Shown: positions 1 through 8,507, numbered from the stretch's first letter. The stretch is 19,372 nucleotides of DNA from Bifidobacterium breve (GCA_945869505.1 CAMBOZ010000018.1:1-19372), one strand, 5' to 3'. Notes: generated by a model not told the origin, from the letters alone. Made by a program: numbers and translations.

Positions 1-2315
1 GCGGTGATTGCAGCGCGAGGAGTCTCAATCATTGTGCCAATTGGCATATCTATCTCTTGATTGGTTCCTTTAAATGTTCGAGCAATTTCTTCTTCTAGTG
101 TCTCGCGCAAGTACAAGAGTTCACGTTGCGTTGAAACGAGCGGAATCATTACCTCTGGACGCGGATCATGTCCCAACTTTCTAACTTCAAGACAAGCGTG
201 CACCATGGCGCGCACCTGCATTTTGTAGAGTTCAGGAATCAGAATTCCAAGGCGTACACCGCGCAACCCCAACATCGGATTAGATTCGTGCAAACGTCGA
301 ACCGCAGCGAATAAAGCTTTATCTCTAGCCGGAATCTCTTCGCCAAGTGCTTCACTGCGGGCCATTTGAGAACTTAGATCGACAAGTGAAGGAAGGAACT
401 CGTGCAATGGTGGATCCAGTAAACGAATCGTCACAGGCAAACCAGACATTGCCATCATAATTCCAACGAAATCTGCGCGCTGTAGCGGTTCCATTTCAGA
501 GATAACACCACGTTGCACATCTTCGTTTTCGGCAAGGACTAAGCGCTCTACATAAGAACGGCGCTCCCCCAAGAACATATGTTCTGTGCGACAAAGTCCA
601 ACACCTTCTGCTCCTAATATTCTGGCGCGAATTGCATCCTCTGGCGTATCCGCGTTGGTGCGCACATCTAATTTGCGACGTGAATCTGCGTGAGTCAAGA
701 TTGTGTGAACAGCTTTTACTAGAGGAGATGCCTGATCGCTTTCTGCAGATACGCGTCCTTCTAGATATGAAGTAACGGAAGAAGCGACGACAGGGACTGC
801 TCCTAGATAAACAATTCCGGTTGTGCCATCGATAGAAATGATGTCACCTTCATAAACGGTATGACTGCCGATCGTAAATAAATTGGCGCGCTCATCAACT
901 GAGATTGAGTCTGTACCGCAGATAGCAGTCTTTCCCATTCCGCGGGCCACAACTGCTGCGTGTGAAGTTTTGCCGCCGCGGCTAGTCAAGATTCCTTCCG
1001 CGGCAACCATTCCGACTAAATCATCTGGGCTGGTTTCCCGTCTAACTAAAATTACTTTCTTTCCTGCTTTGCTCATATCAAAGGCGCGCTTGGAGTCAAA
1101 GACTGCTTCACCAACAGCGGCACCTGGTGATGCCGGAATTCCACGCGCTATCTCAACAAGAGTTCCTCTCGTATCAAACTGCGGAAACATAAGCGCTGCT
1201 AATTGATCGCCACTGGTGCGAGCAAGTGCTTCATCCATTGTGATGGTGCCTTCTTCGACAAATTGCAGCGCGATGCGAAATGCTGCTTCAGCGGTGCGCT
1301 TTCCAACGCGCGTTTGCAAGATGTATAACTTGCCACGTTCAATAGTGAATTCGATATCGCAGAGATCTCGGTAATGTGATTCCAGCATCACCATGATCTT
1401 CTCTAACTCGCCATGAACCTTCGGTTCGAGCTGACCAAACTCATCAAGTGACATCGGCGTGCGAATACCAGCGACAACATCTTCACCTTGTGCTTTCTGC
1501 AGGTAATCGCCATAAGACCCAATTTCACCGTTGGATGGATTGCGGGTGAAGGCAACGCCTGTGCCTGAATCATCGCTGAGATTTCCGAAGACCATAGATT
1601 GGATATTCACCGCGGTTCCTAAATCGGATGGAATCCGCTCGCGTCTGCGATACAAGGTTGCTCGTTCTGAGTTCCAAGATCTGAAGACTGCTTCGATGGA
1701 GTCAATCAAATGCTCGCGTGGATCTGTCGGAAAATCTTTCCCAGTTGCTGCTTCTATAACTTTTATGAAGCCATCAGCCAGGGCCTTTAACCCGGCAACA
1801 TCGAGTTCTTGCAAATTTGTATTTCCGTGCGCAGATAAAATGCGCTCCTGGACTTTATGAAACTCTTCGGCATCGACATCGCAAACGATTTTTCCGTACA
1901 TTTCTATAAAGCGGCGATATGAATCCCAAGCAAAGCGCGCATTGCCTGAACTATCTGCCATTGATTGCGCTACCTCTGGAGTGATACCCACATTCAATAC
2001 GGTTTCCATCATTCCTGGCATTGAAAACTTTGCACCAGATCGAACGGAGACTAAAAGCGGATTATCAACGCCACCAAAGGTTTTGCCTAACTCTTTTTCT
2101 AACGCAGAAAGAGAATCGCTAATTTCTTTGCGAAGTCCATCAGGAAACTTTCCGCTCTTTAAATATTCGCGGCAAGCTGTTGTGGCAATTGTAAATCCGG
2201 GTGGAACAGGCAGACCAATGCGCACCATCTCGGCGAGGTTGGCACCTTTGCCACCTAACAAATCTTTTTGAGACATGTCACCGAAAGTAAATGGGTAAAT
2301 ATGTTGTTGCTTCAC
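1..2315 (-). CDS. ppdK: Pyruvate, phosphate dikinase (partial, C-terminus beyond left edge)
   Basis: The enzyme interconverts pyruvate + ATP + Pi and PEP + AMP + PPi in the cytoplasm, linking glycolysis and gluconeogenesis. Translation of the minus strand gives 771 residues of a family that is usually about 880 long. The N-terminal ATP-grasp domain opens with GGKGANLAEM (residues 21-30) and continues to LQTR near 333-336. The swivelling phosphohistidine domain has GGKTSHAAVVARGMG with His452, matching His455 of the Clostridium symbiosum enzyme. The PEP/pyruvate TIM barrel has GLCRTEHMF (Arg near 576). The end of the barrel with the catalytic cysteine lies outside the window. The start is GTG at 2315; a GGGAAG ribosome site sits 8 bases upstream (2324-2329 on the plus strand). 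Family identity is very secure. It is a core gene, transcribed away from the island that fills the rest of the window. Confidence 0.96.
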   Translation of the reverse strand, partial: MKQQHIYPFTFGDMSQKDLLGGKGANLAEMVRIGLPVPPGFTIATTACREYLKSGKFPDGLRKEISDSLSALEKELGKTFGGVDNPLLVSVRSGAKFSMPGMMETVLNVGITPEVAQSMADSSGNARFAWDSYRRFIEMYGKIVCDVDAEEFHKVQERILSAHGNTNLQELDVAGLKALADGFIKVIEAATGKDFPTDPREHLIDSIEAVFRSWNSERATLYRRRERIPSDLGTAVNIQSMVFGNLSDDSGTGVAFTRNPSNGEIGSYGDYLQKAQGEDVVAGIRTPMSLDEFGQLEPKVHGELEKIMVMLESHYRDLCDIEFTIERGKLYILQTRVGKRTAEAAFRIALQFVEEGTITMDEALARTSGDQLAALMFPQFDTRGTLVEIARGIPASPGAAVGEAVFDSKRAFDMSKAGKKVILVRRETSPDDLVGMVAAEGILTSRGGKTSHAAVVARGMGKTAICGTDSISVDERANLFTIGSHTVYEGDIISIDGTTGIVYLGAVPVVASSVTSYLEGRVSAESDQASPLVKAVHTILTHADSRRKLDVRTNADTPEDAIRARILGAEGVGLCRTEHMFLGERRSYVERLVLAENEDVQRGVISEMEPLQRADFVGIMMAMSGLPVTIRLLDPPLHEFLPSLVDLSSQMARSEALGEEIPARDKALFAAVRRLHESNPMLGLRGVRLGILIPELYKMQVRAMVHACLEVRKLGHDPRPEVMIPLVSTQRELLYLRETLEEEIARTFKGTNQEIDMPIGTMIETPRAAIT

Positions 2316-2372
2316 AAATGTGCCTTCCCGAAAATTTGCAGAAATTAAGAGAGTGAATTTTTCAGCGCTTTA

Positions 2373-2401
2373 CTTACAGCATTAATCTACTTCTTACAGC
2401 A
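2373..2401. repeat. Direct repeat pair CTTACAGCA, 20-base period
   Basis: Two identical 9-base copies lie at 2373-2381 and 2393-2401. Their start-to-start distance is 20 bases, close to two helical turns, in the gap between ppdK (minus) and the first ceramidase-fold gene (plus). The spacing suits a dimeric or tandem-bound regulator, but no regulator family can be named from it. The gap 2316-2543 otherwise shows no convincing -35/-10 pair on either strand. Confidence 0.4.
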
Positions 2402-2411
2402 GAAGCAGGGG

Positions 2412-2425
2412 CGGAATTTCTTCCG
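2412..2425. promoter_or_regulatory. Short inverted repeat CGGAA-TTTC-TTCCG
   Basis: A perfect 5-base inverted repeat with a 4-base centre lies 11 bases after the CTTACAGCA pair, about 120 bases upstream of the first ceramidase-fold gene. It could be an operator half-site pair. The stem is too short and lacks a T-run, so a terminator is unlikely. Function is inferred only from position. Confidence 0.25.
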
Positions 2426-2543
2426 GTACGCAATCTTGTTTCTTTTGCTGGAAATCCAAACTGGAAAGGAAAATATTTCACCTCAAGGACCTATCGCAAG
2501 CGTGAGGTTTGCGCCTAGTATTGAACTCGGACAGGAGAATTCA

Positions 2544-3941
2544 ATGGCATCGATAGATTCACCAAATGCAAGCCTCACTCCGGGGATAACACATTGGCGG
2601 GAGGCTATGAGCGCACTGCGCGCCGGTGTTTCACAACGCGAATTCACACCGAAAGTTGGAATCGCATCCGGAATTTGGGGTGCATCAAAGAAATCGCGCT
2701 CTGAAAGTGTTCACATCGGTCTCTTCTTAACAGCGATTGCACGAGAAGATGAGGGAGGTCGTCGCAGTTTCATTGTAGGAATCGATCTCTGCGTTCTTGG
2801 TTGCGCTGAATGTGCCGACGATATGCTCGAGCAAATCGCTAAAGGTGTCGGTGTAAGCCGCGATCAAATCCTCTTCTCTTCAAGCCACACACACGCCGTA
2901 CCAATGCCTTGCATCCACAGAGCAAAGAAAGATGGATCAGAATTAGTTCCAGAATTTAGGGAATTAATCATTAAGAAAACTATCGAGGCGTGTATTGATG
3001 CAGCATCAAAAATCGCAGATGTAGATATCACTTGGGGTTATGGTCACTGTGACCTAGCGGTAAATAGAGATCTACCTTGTGGCTCAGCCGAAGTGGTGGC
3101 ATTTAATCCAGAAATAATCGCTGATGACACAGTCACCGTCGGTCGAGTATCAACGCGTGATGGAAAGATAATTGCAACGATCGCAAACTATGCCTGTCAC
3201 CCAACAACTCTTGCCTGGGACAATATGGCAATCTCACCGGATTACATCGGTATGGCACGCAAACTTGTCGAGGCAGAAACTGGCGCTCCGATGCTATTTC
3301 TACAAGGAGCCTCAGGAGAACTTTCACCACGCAATCAGTACAGCGGTGACACTGATCTTGCCGATCGCAACGGCGCAATTTTGGGGCACGCAGTTATCTC
3401 AACGCTCAAAGCGATGCAATCTCCTGGTTGCGGATTGCGATGGAACGGCATTGTTGAATCTGGCGCTCTGCTTGGCGAATGGCACGAAGAGAAAGTCTCT
3501 GGATCAAGTCAAGCAAAAGAAATTCGCATCGATGTGCCAGTGCGCGTTAAAGAGTGGAAGAGCATTGAGCAATTACGTGAAGAGTGGGCGGGAATTGATG
3601 CTGATGCACTTGAAGAACGTATTAATCGTGCAACCCGCCTTCGCATTGGATATGAATCTGGCGCTGAGGTAACGCATCCAGTTTGGATTTGGCAATGGGG
3701 TGAGGCAATTTTCGTTGCTCAACCGGGTGAGGCGTATTCCTATATTCAAACTGAATTGCGTAAGCGTAATCCTGGTCGAATCATCTTCGTTGTAAATCTG
3801 ACCAATGCGCCAGGGCTCTTCTATTTACCAATTCGCACCGCGTATAACGCACCTGCTTATCAAGCCTGGCAAACTTTATTAGCACCGGGTTGCATTGAGG
3901 CTGTTACAGATCAAGTTGATAAAGAACTTAAGAAAATCTAA
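2544..3941 (+). CDS. Neutral/alkaline ceramidase-fold hydrolase, paralogue 1 (nucleophile Ser retained)
   Basis: A 465-residue cytoplasmic-looking member of the neutral/alkaline non-lysosomal ceramidase N-terminal domain family (PF04734). The residue pattern of Pseudomonas and human neutral ceramidase can be followed: SHTH (His115, His117), Arg175 in AVNRDLP, His219 in ACHPTT, GELSP with Ser261 at the nucleophile position, Glu396 in QPGEAY, then Tyr427 and Tyr439 with the same 12-residue gap as Tyr448/Tyr460 of the Pseudomonas enzyme. There is no signal peptide and no room for the usual C-terminal Ig-like domain. I chose ATG 2544 because AGGAG (2533-2537) lies 6 bases upstream and the length then matches the paralogues. 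The frame stays open back to a TTG at 2436, which has no ribosome site. It leads a three-gene run with the next two paralogues. The true substrate is unknown; ceramide is unlikely. Confidence 0.85.
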   Translation: MASIDSPNASLTPGITHWREAMSALRAGVSQREFTPKVGIASGIWGASKKSRSESVHIGLFLTAIAREDEGGRRSFIVGIDLCVLGCAECADDMLEQIAKGVGVSRDQILFSSSHTHAVPMPCIHRAKKDGSELVPEFRELIIKKTIEACIDAASKIADVDITWGYGHCDLAVNRDLPCGSAEVVAFNPEIIADDTVTVGRVSTRDGKIIATIANYACHPTTLAWDNMAISPDYIGMARKLVEAETGAPMLFLQGASGELSPRNQYSGDTDLADRNGAILGHAVISTLKAMQSPGCGLRWNGIVESGALLGEWHEEKVSGSSQAKEIRIDVPVRVKEWKSIEQLREEWAGIDADALEERINRATRLRIGYESGAEVTHPVWIWQWGEAIFVAQPGEAYSYIQTELRKRNPGRIIFVVNLTNAPGLFYLPIRTAYNAPAYQAWQTLLAPGCIEAVTDQVDKELKKI

Positions 3942-3958
3942 CGAGAGGTGGATGAAAC

Positions 3959-5383
3959 GTGGTTAAAAGAGTCATACCAAAGATGAGCAGTACAGATCTG
4001 CCTCCAAAGGAGAAACTCTTCCACTATCCGTTTAGCGCATCTCTTAAAGCGGGCGTTGCACAACGCAATATCGATCCACCGATTGGAATTAGAGCGGCTA
4101 GCTGGGGAGCAGCAAAGTCACACGTTGCAACTGGTCTGCATCGCGATATCACCACAACGGCTCTCGCTGTTCTGCACGGCTCAACCCCGCTTTATTTAGT
4201 AACAGTTGATTGGGGTTGGTGGCAGGGAGTTAAAGATGATTTAAATATCCGCGGCAAAGTTATCGCTGGCCTTGGAATTAAAGAAGATCAACTTCAATTA
4301 CACCTTACTCATACTCATGCTGGCCCAAATACGGCGTGCGATGTTGCTCATCTAGAAGGTGGCGAATTACTTGCGCCGTATCATCAATTTGCAGTCGATT
4401 CGATAATTAGCGCGTGTAAAGAAGCTAAAGATGGTGCGATCGCCGCAACCATAACTTGGGCATATGGAAAATGCGATCTGGCGGTAAACCGCGAACTTCC
4501 TTGCGGTGAAGTAGATATCGTGGGCTTTAATCCCGGAGTAGAAGCCGATGACACACTCACTGTTGGTCGTATAAGTGATTCTTCAGGCAAAATTATTGCA
4601 ACAGTTGTGAATTACGCGTGCCATCCAACAACTCTGGCTTGGCAAAATACTGATGTGTCACCTGATTTCATTGGCGCCGCCCGTGAAATGGTTGAACAAA
4701 AAACTGGTGCACCGATGCTCTTTTTACAAGGCGCCTCAGGAGATCTGGCTCCACGTGATGGTTATGTGGGAAATCACGAGATTGCAGATAAGAACGGAAG
4801 AATTCTTGGTTTCGCATCTCTTGCGGTCCTAGAAAAGATGATTCCATCAGGTAAAGCAATGCGATTTAAGAATCGGGTTGAATCTGGAGCGCTGCTTGGC
4901 GAATGGGAGGATTTTGCTTTCCAAAGTTCTACATTTACCGATGCGGTTCGCTTAGATATCGATGTTCCGCTCCAAGATCTTCCAACCTTTGAAGAGCTAG
5001 AAGAGCGTTGGAAAGATATTGATGCTGGTGCGCGCGAAACGCGTTTGGCACGCGCACGTAAATTGCGTACTGGTTATGTTTTAGAAAATCAGCGCGCCAA
5101 GCATCCCGTTTGGATCTGGGCTTGGGGCGATGCCATCATTGTTGGACAACCTGGTGAGGCATACTCATTCTTCCAAACCGAACTGCGACGCAGACATCCA
5201 GATCGTGTGATCTTTGTACTTAACTGCACCAACGGTCCAGGTTATGTATACATCCCAACACCAGATGCTTATTCACGTTTTCGTTATCAATCCTGGCAAA
5301 CCCTGCTTGAAGTTGGCGCGCTTGAATTGATTACTGACGAGGTGTCTGCAGCGATTGCGCGAATGCCGAAATCAGTAAAGTAA
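3959..5383 (+). CDS. Neutral/alkaline ceramidase-fold hydrolase, paralogue 2 (Ser to Ala)
   Basis: 474 residues, clearly the closest relative of paralogue 1 in the window, with long shared runs such as NYACHPTTLAW and GAPMLFLQGASG. A 15-base identical DNA stretch, CTGCTTGGCGAATGG (3468-3482 and 4892-4906), also points to tandem duplication. The zinc-site pattern is kept: His118, His120, Arg178, His222, Glu400, Tyr431 and Tyr443. The ceramidase nucleophile motif reads GDLAP, with Ala264 instead of serine. There is no signal peptide. The start is GTG 3959, 17 bases after the previous stop, with a GAGAGGTGG ribosome site (3943-3951) 7 bases upstream. ATG 3983 is an alternative that would shorten the protein by 8 residues. 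The stop codon abuts the next ATG, so the two genes are probably co-translated. Family certain, reaction unknown. Confidence 0.84.
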   Translation: MVKRVIPKMSSTDLPPKEKLFHYPFSASLKAGVAQRNIDPPIGIRAASWGAAKSHVATGLHRDITTTALAVLHGSTPLYLVTVDWGWWQGVKDDLNIRGKVIAGLGIKEDQLQLHLTHTHAGPNTACDVAHLEGGELLAPYHQFAVDSIISACKEAKDGAIAATITWAYGKCDLAVNRELPCGEVDIVGFNPGVEADDTLTVGRISDSSGKIIATVVNYACHPTTLAWQNTDVSPDFIGAAREMVEQKTGAPMLFLQGASGDLAPRDGYVGNHEIADKNGRILGFASLAVLEKMIPSGKAMRFKNRVESGALLGEWEDFAFQSSTFTDAVRLDIDVPLQDLPTFEELEERWKDIDAGARETRLARARKLRTGYVLENQRAKHPVWIWAWGDAIIVGQPGEAYSFFQTELRRRHPDRVIFVLNCTNGPGYVYIPTPDAYSRFRYQSWQTLLEVGALELITDEVSAAIARMPKSVK

Positions 5384-6787
5384 ATGAATAAAGCACGTCC
5401 AGCGGTCGATCGCGAAGGTGCATTCCTTTCTCGACTCCAAATCGGGGTAGCAACTGCTGACATCACTCCCCCAATTGGGATCTCGGCAAATCCTTGGGGG
5501 AAAAGTAAGAGCGCGATATCTCGTGGAGTTCATAAACCTATGGAGGCAACGGTCGCTGCAATCAGTAGCGATGGCGATAGCGATATCTCGTTAATTTATG
5601 GATTAGATCTTGGCTGGATCGGTTGCCATCAATGTGATGTGGTTAATTTTAGATCTCGCATGGCACGCGAGTTAAAGCTAGATATCGATTCAATTCTTGT
5701 AAATCTAAGCCAGACCCATAAAGGTCCTCCATTCTGTATTCACGAACCAGCGCGCGAAGGTGGCGAACTAGTTGCTGGCTATGTCGAAAAAACGATTGAA
5801 GATTTAATTGCCGCTGGTAAACGAGCAATTCAAGCTCGACAGAAGGCAGATTTAACTTGGGCTTACGGAAAGTGCGCACTCGGTTCGGTACGCGATTTAG
5901 TAGTAACCGATGGCGAGTCAACTCAAGTGGTTGTTGGTTATAACCCAGAGTTAGAGCCAGATGACACTTTGGTTGTTGGCCGAGTTACAGATCAGAGCGG
6001 GAAAATCATTCTCACTATTGTTAATTATGGATGCCATCCAACTTCAGTTGGTTGGGAGAGCGATTTAATCAGCCCTGATTATGTAGGAAGAGCGCGTGAG
6101 TTAGTTGTGGAAGCAACGGATGCGCCGATGCTCTTTTTGCTTGGTGCGTGTGGAAACGTTGCACCGAAAGAACAGTATTCCGGTGATGTTTTAGTTGCAG
6201 ATCGCAATGGCGAGATGTTGGGCTATGCCACGTTGGCAACTCTGGCCAGCATGCTTGCGCCAGCGCGCGAACTTCGCTTTGACCAAGTAATTACATCGGG
6301 TTCAAACCTTGCTTCTTGGCTACCGACAAAGGTTGAACCTAATGAACTCTTTGAGCGAAAGAAGATTTCGGTTGAGATGCCTCATAAAGAATTGCTGACC
6401 GATGAGCAGATGCGAATTGCCTGGGCACCAATCACCGCAACCGAGGTCTTTCTAAACTTTAGAATTAGAAAACAACACGAAATTCGTATTGATTACGTGA
6501 CTGGCGATGGAACCGTAAAACATCCGGTCTGGATTTGGCAGCTCGGAGATGCGATCGTGATTGCACATGGTGGCGAGGCGTACTTGGAGTTGGCGCGGGA
6601 TCTGCGCCGCCGAAATGCAGATCGCATGATTGTTTTCTTAGATATGACTAATGGTCCCGGCTATCTGTACTTACCTACAAAGATCGCCTACGAGCAAAAT
6701 AATTACCAATCCCAGCAAAGCATTGTGGCATCTGGCGGACTTGAAACTATGTTGGAAGTTCTAGATCAAGCAGTTAAATCTCTGTAA
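5384..6787 (+). CDS. Neutral/alkaline ceramidase-fold protein, paralogue 3 (zinc His to Gln, Ser to Ala)
   Basis: 467 residues of the same family, starting at the ATG directly after the TAA of paralogue 2 with no clear ribosome site, so translation is probably coupled. It is more diverged. The SHTH motif reads SQTH (Gln110, His112), so the first zinc histidine is lost. The nucleophile motif reads GNVAP (Ala260). Retained are Arg170 (in SVRDL), His218 in GCHPTS, Glu398 in GGEAY, Tyr429 and Tyr441. The paralogue 1/2 signature KCDLAVNR-LPCG has become KCALGSVRDLVV. It may be an enzyme with altered metal use or a non-catalytic partner of the preceding paralogues. There is no signal peptide. It ends with TAATAA, 9 bases from the end of the convergent permease gene. 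Confidence 0.82.
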   Translation: MNKARPAVDREGAFLSRLQIGVATADITPPIGISANPWGKSKSAISRGVHKPMEATVAAISSDGDSDISLIYGLDLGWIGCHQCDVVNFRSRMARELKLDIDSILVNLSQTHKGPPFCIHEPAREGGELVAGYVEKTIEDLIAAGKRAIQARQKADLTWAYGKCALGSVRDLVVTDGESTQVVVGYNPELEPDDTLVVGRVTDQSGKIILTIVNYGCHPTSVGWESDLISPDYVGRARELVVEATDAPMLFLLGACGNVAPKEQYSGDVLVADRNGEMLGYATLATLASMLAPARELRFDQVITSGSNLASWLPTKVEPNELFERKKISVEMPHKELLTDEQMRIAWAPITATEVFLNFRIRKQHEIRIDYVTGDGTVKHPVWIWQLGDAIVIAHGGEAYLELARDLRRRNADRMIVFLDMTNGPGYLYLPTKIAYEQNNYQSQQSIVASGGLETMLEVLDQAVKSL

Positions 6788-6796
6788 TAAAGCGAT

Positions 6797-7630
6797 TTAA
6801 CTTACAAATCTGAGGGAAACGATACCTACGACAGCAATCACTGCCGCAATTATCGTTGACCTATCTGGAATTCTCTTGTAAGAAATCGATTCGAAGAGCA
6901 GAACCCACAACGACACAGTTGCAAGGATCGAAACCATCAAGATAATTTCCCCACCTTGAAGAGCATAAACCGAGGCAATTGACCCTACTGAAATTAGCGA
7001 TGCTCTCTGAATTAACTTGAAGAGATCGTTCTTCGTTAAGCCTCTCGGTGGAAAAATGGCGAGACAAATAAGCCCAGCAAGTGCTTGTCTTACGATGAAA
7101 GTCTCAGAAACGCTTATGCCTTCGGTTCCAAGAACCGCGACATTTACAGATACAAAGCCCGATGTGATGGCCGCCGAGAGTGTAAAAAAGATTGTCTTTC
7201 CCAAACGCAAGCCCGGAATGCTGGATCGGATTGGGAAGAGGCTTGCAGCAATTAGCGCAATGACTGCTACTACTTGCAGAGCTGAGACGCTGGTTCCCAA
7301 CCAAATTGGCGCAAGCACCAGCGCTACAGCGGGCGAGAGAGTGCTAGATATAGAAGAGATTGACGCCGAACTTCGCTTAATAATCACAAAGATGAAATAA
7401 CCCGCGATAACACTTGCGAGTGCTGCGCTTAAATGTAGTGCGAGGATCTTTGGTTCAATGACGACCCAATCTCCTCCCTGAACAAAAGCAATTGGCAGGG
7501 TGAAAAGGCAGTTAAGTAGAAAGAGTGGACCTAGCGTTGTCAGGAATGGGATCTGTGTAGTAATACCCTTTGTAAGAAATGTTCCGAGACCTATTGTTAA
7601 TGCAGCAAATACGGAAACTAATTCAAACAC
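6797..7630 (-). CDS. DMT-superfamily permease (EamA-type)
   Basis: 277 residues consisting almost wholly of hydrophobic helices, about ten by eye, arranged as two EamA-like halves of five. Examples are LVSVFAALTIGLGTFLT at the N-terminus and TIIAAVIAVVGIVSLRFV at the C-terminus. The family moves small metabolites across the cytoplasmic membrane, and direction and substrate vary. The start is GTG 7630: an in-frame stop lies four codons upstream and there is no ribosome site. A TANNNT -10-like element (TAACGT, 7642-7637 on the minus strand) ends 6 bases before the GTG, which fits a leaderless transcript. It diverges from the SDR/MFS pair and converges on the ceramidase-fold run. The context suggests import or export of a compound handled by the island. 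Confidence 0.8.
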   Translation of the reverse strand: MFELVSVFAALTIGLGTFLTKGITTQIPFLTTLGPLFLLNCLFTLPIAFVQGGDWVVIEPKILALHLSAALASVIAGYFIFVIIKRSSASISSISSTLSPAVALVLAPIWLGTSVSALQVVAVIALIAASLFPIRSSIPGLRLGKTIFFTLSAAITSGFVSVNVAVLGTEGISVSETFIVRQALAGLICLAIFPPRGLTKNDLFKLIQRASLISVGSIASVYALQGGEIILMVSILATVSLWVLLFESISYKRIPDRSTIIAAVIAVVGIVSLRFVS

Positions 7631-7636
7631 GTGGCA

Positions 7637-7642
7637 ACGTTA
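7637..7642 (-). promoter_or_regulatory. Candidate -10 of a leaderless promoter for the DMT permease
   Basis: Read on the minus strand this is TAACGT, a TANNNT -10, ending 6 bases before the GTG at 7630, where transcription would begin at the start codon. No good -35 is visible upstream, which is common for actinobacterial leaderless promoters. It overlaps the palindrome at 7640-7652. Confidence 0.4.
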
Positions 7643-7652
7643 TCAGTGATAA
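7640..7652. promoter_or_regulatory. Palindromic operator candidate TTATCA-G-TGATAA
   Basis: A perfect 6-1-6 inverted repeat lies in the 78-base gap between two divergent genes, a permease and a dehydrogenase. It overlaps the proposed -10 of the permease, so a bound repressor would block that promoter and could also act on the divergent SDR/MFS unit. No regulator gene is present in the window. Confidence 0.45.
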
Positions 7653-7684
7653 AGATATTAATAAATGATATTTAGTGGCAGAAT

Positions 7685-7694
7685 TCAGATCTGA
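7685..7694. promoter_or_regulatory. Ten-base palindrome TCAGATCTGA before the SDR gene
   Basis: A perfect palindrome a few bases upstream of the AAGGAG ribosome site of the SDR gene at 7709. It may be a second operator or chance; it is noted because it shares the divergent gap with the 7640-7652 palindrome. Confidence 0.2.
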
Positions 7695-7708
7695 GCCAAG
7701 GAGTAATT

Positions 7709-8503
7709 ATGAATTCGATAGATCAACTTTTAGGAATTAAGGGTCGTCTAGCGATGGTTGTTGGCGCTGCTGGTGGTTATGGGCGCCAATGTGCACTGAC
7801 TTTGGCTCAATATGGAGCAAATATCGCTCTGATCGATCGCAATCAAGACGAATTAGAGAAAACTCAAGCAATGGTTCTTGCTGGAAATCCTGAGGCTGTT
7901 ACTGCAATTTTTAATACTGATATCTCATCCGTTGATAACTGTGATCAGTTGATTAAAGATGTTTATCAGAAATTTAATCGTATAGATATTCTGGTTCACA
8001 CCGCCGCGGTTTTGCAGAACGTCCTGCCCGAAGATGTTGACGAAGAGCATTGGAATACAACGCTTAATGTAAATCTGCGAAGTCAATTCTTTATCTCGCG
8101 AGGTGCGGCAAAAGTTATGCGGGAAGGAAAATGGGGACGCATCACTAACTTCATTTCTACTGCAGGACTTTCTGGTGGGCTTCCGGGATCGATTGTCTAT
8201 GGAATATCAAAATCTGGCGCAGTCGCAATGACTAAGAACTTCGCCAGAGCCAATGGCCGAGATGGAGTCTTAGTAAACGCCCTCTCCCCTGCCACTTTAG
8301 ATACACCGCTCTTTAGACGTGGAATGAAAGATGATGTTCTAGAGGATTTGAAGAAGGAGCATTTGAGAATCAACGCCTACGGCAGATGGACGCGACCTGA
8401 AGAAGTTGCCGCTGCTGTACTTTTCTTATCGAGTGAAATGTCGAGCACTGTTACAGGCCACGTACTTCGGGCTGACTCAGGTGCAGAATTAGCGGGTTTT
8501 TGA
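7709..8503 (+). CDS. Short-chain dehydrogenase/reductase (SDR), classical type
   Basis: 264 residues. The protein should be a cytoplasmic NAD(P)(H)-dependent oxidoreductase acting on a hydroxyl or keto group. The Rossmann nucleotide loop is GAAGGYG (residues 19-25). An acidic residue ends beta-2 (LID, Asp43), favouring NAD(H). NVN includes the structural Asn122. The active site is Ser150/Thr151 with YGISK (Tyr164, Lys168). Lys-Tyr spacing is normal, and the Ser-Tyr gap is one longer than usual if Ser150 is used. The ATG at 7709 has an AAGGAG ribosome site. Four bases separate its stop from the MFS permease gene, so the two are almost certainly one operon. Substrate unknown; a polyol or sugar acid is plausible from the neighbours. 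Confidence 0.88.
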   Translation: MNSIDQLLGIKGRLAMVVGAAGGYGRQCALTLAQYGANIALIDRNQDELEKTQAMVLAGNPEAVTAIFNTDISSVDNCDQLIKDVYQKFNRIDILVHTAAVLQNVLPEDVDEEHWNTTLNVNLRSQFFISRGAAKVMREGKWGRITNFISTAGLSGGLPGSIVYGISKSGAVAMTKNFARANGRDGVLVNALSPATLDTPLFRRGMKDDVLEDLKKEHLRINAYGRWTRPEEVAAAVLFLSSEMSSTVTGHVLRADSGAELAGF

Positions 8504-8507
8504 GAAA

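Noticed and set aside
883..2271. Plus-strand open frames at 883-1206, 1531-1860 and 1942-2271
   Set aside because: They lie opposite the ppdK reading frame, whose protein translates continuously with all family motifs; the plus-strand products resemble nothing and are antisense shadows.
2436..2543. N-terminal extension of paralogue 1 from a TTG start
   Set aside because: No ribosome site precedes it, the extra 36 residues match none of the paralogues, and a good AGGAG precedes ATG 2544. The hydrophobic start (FLLLEI) is too short for a signal peptide.
7017..7400. Plus-strand open frame inside the DMT permease gene
   Set aside because: The minus-strand product has a clear multi-helix permease pattern; the plus-strand frame has no recognisable content.
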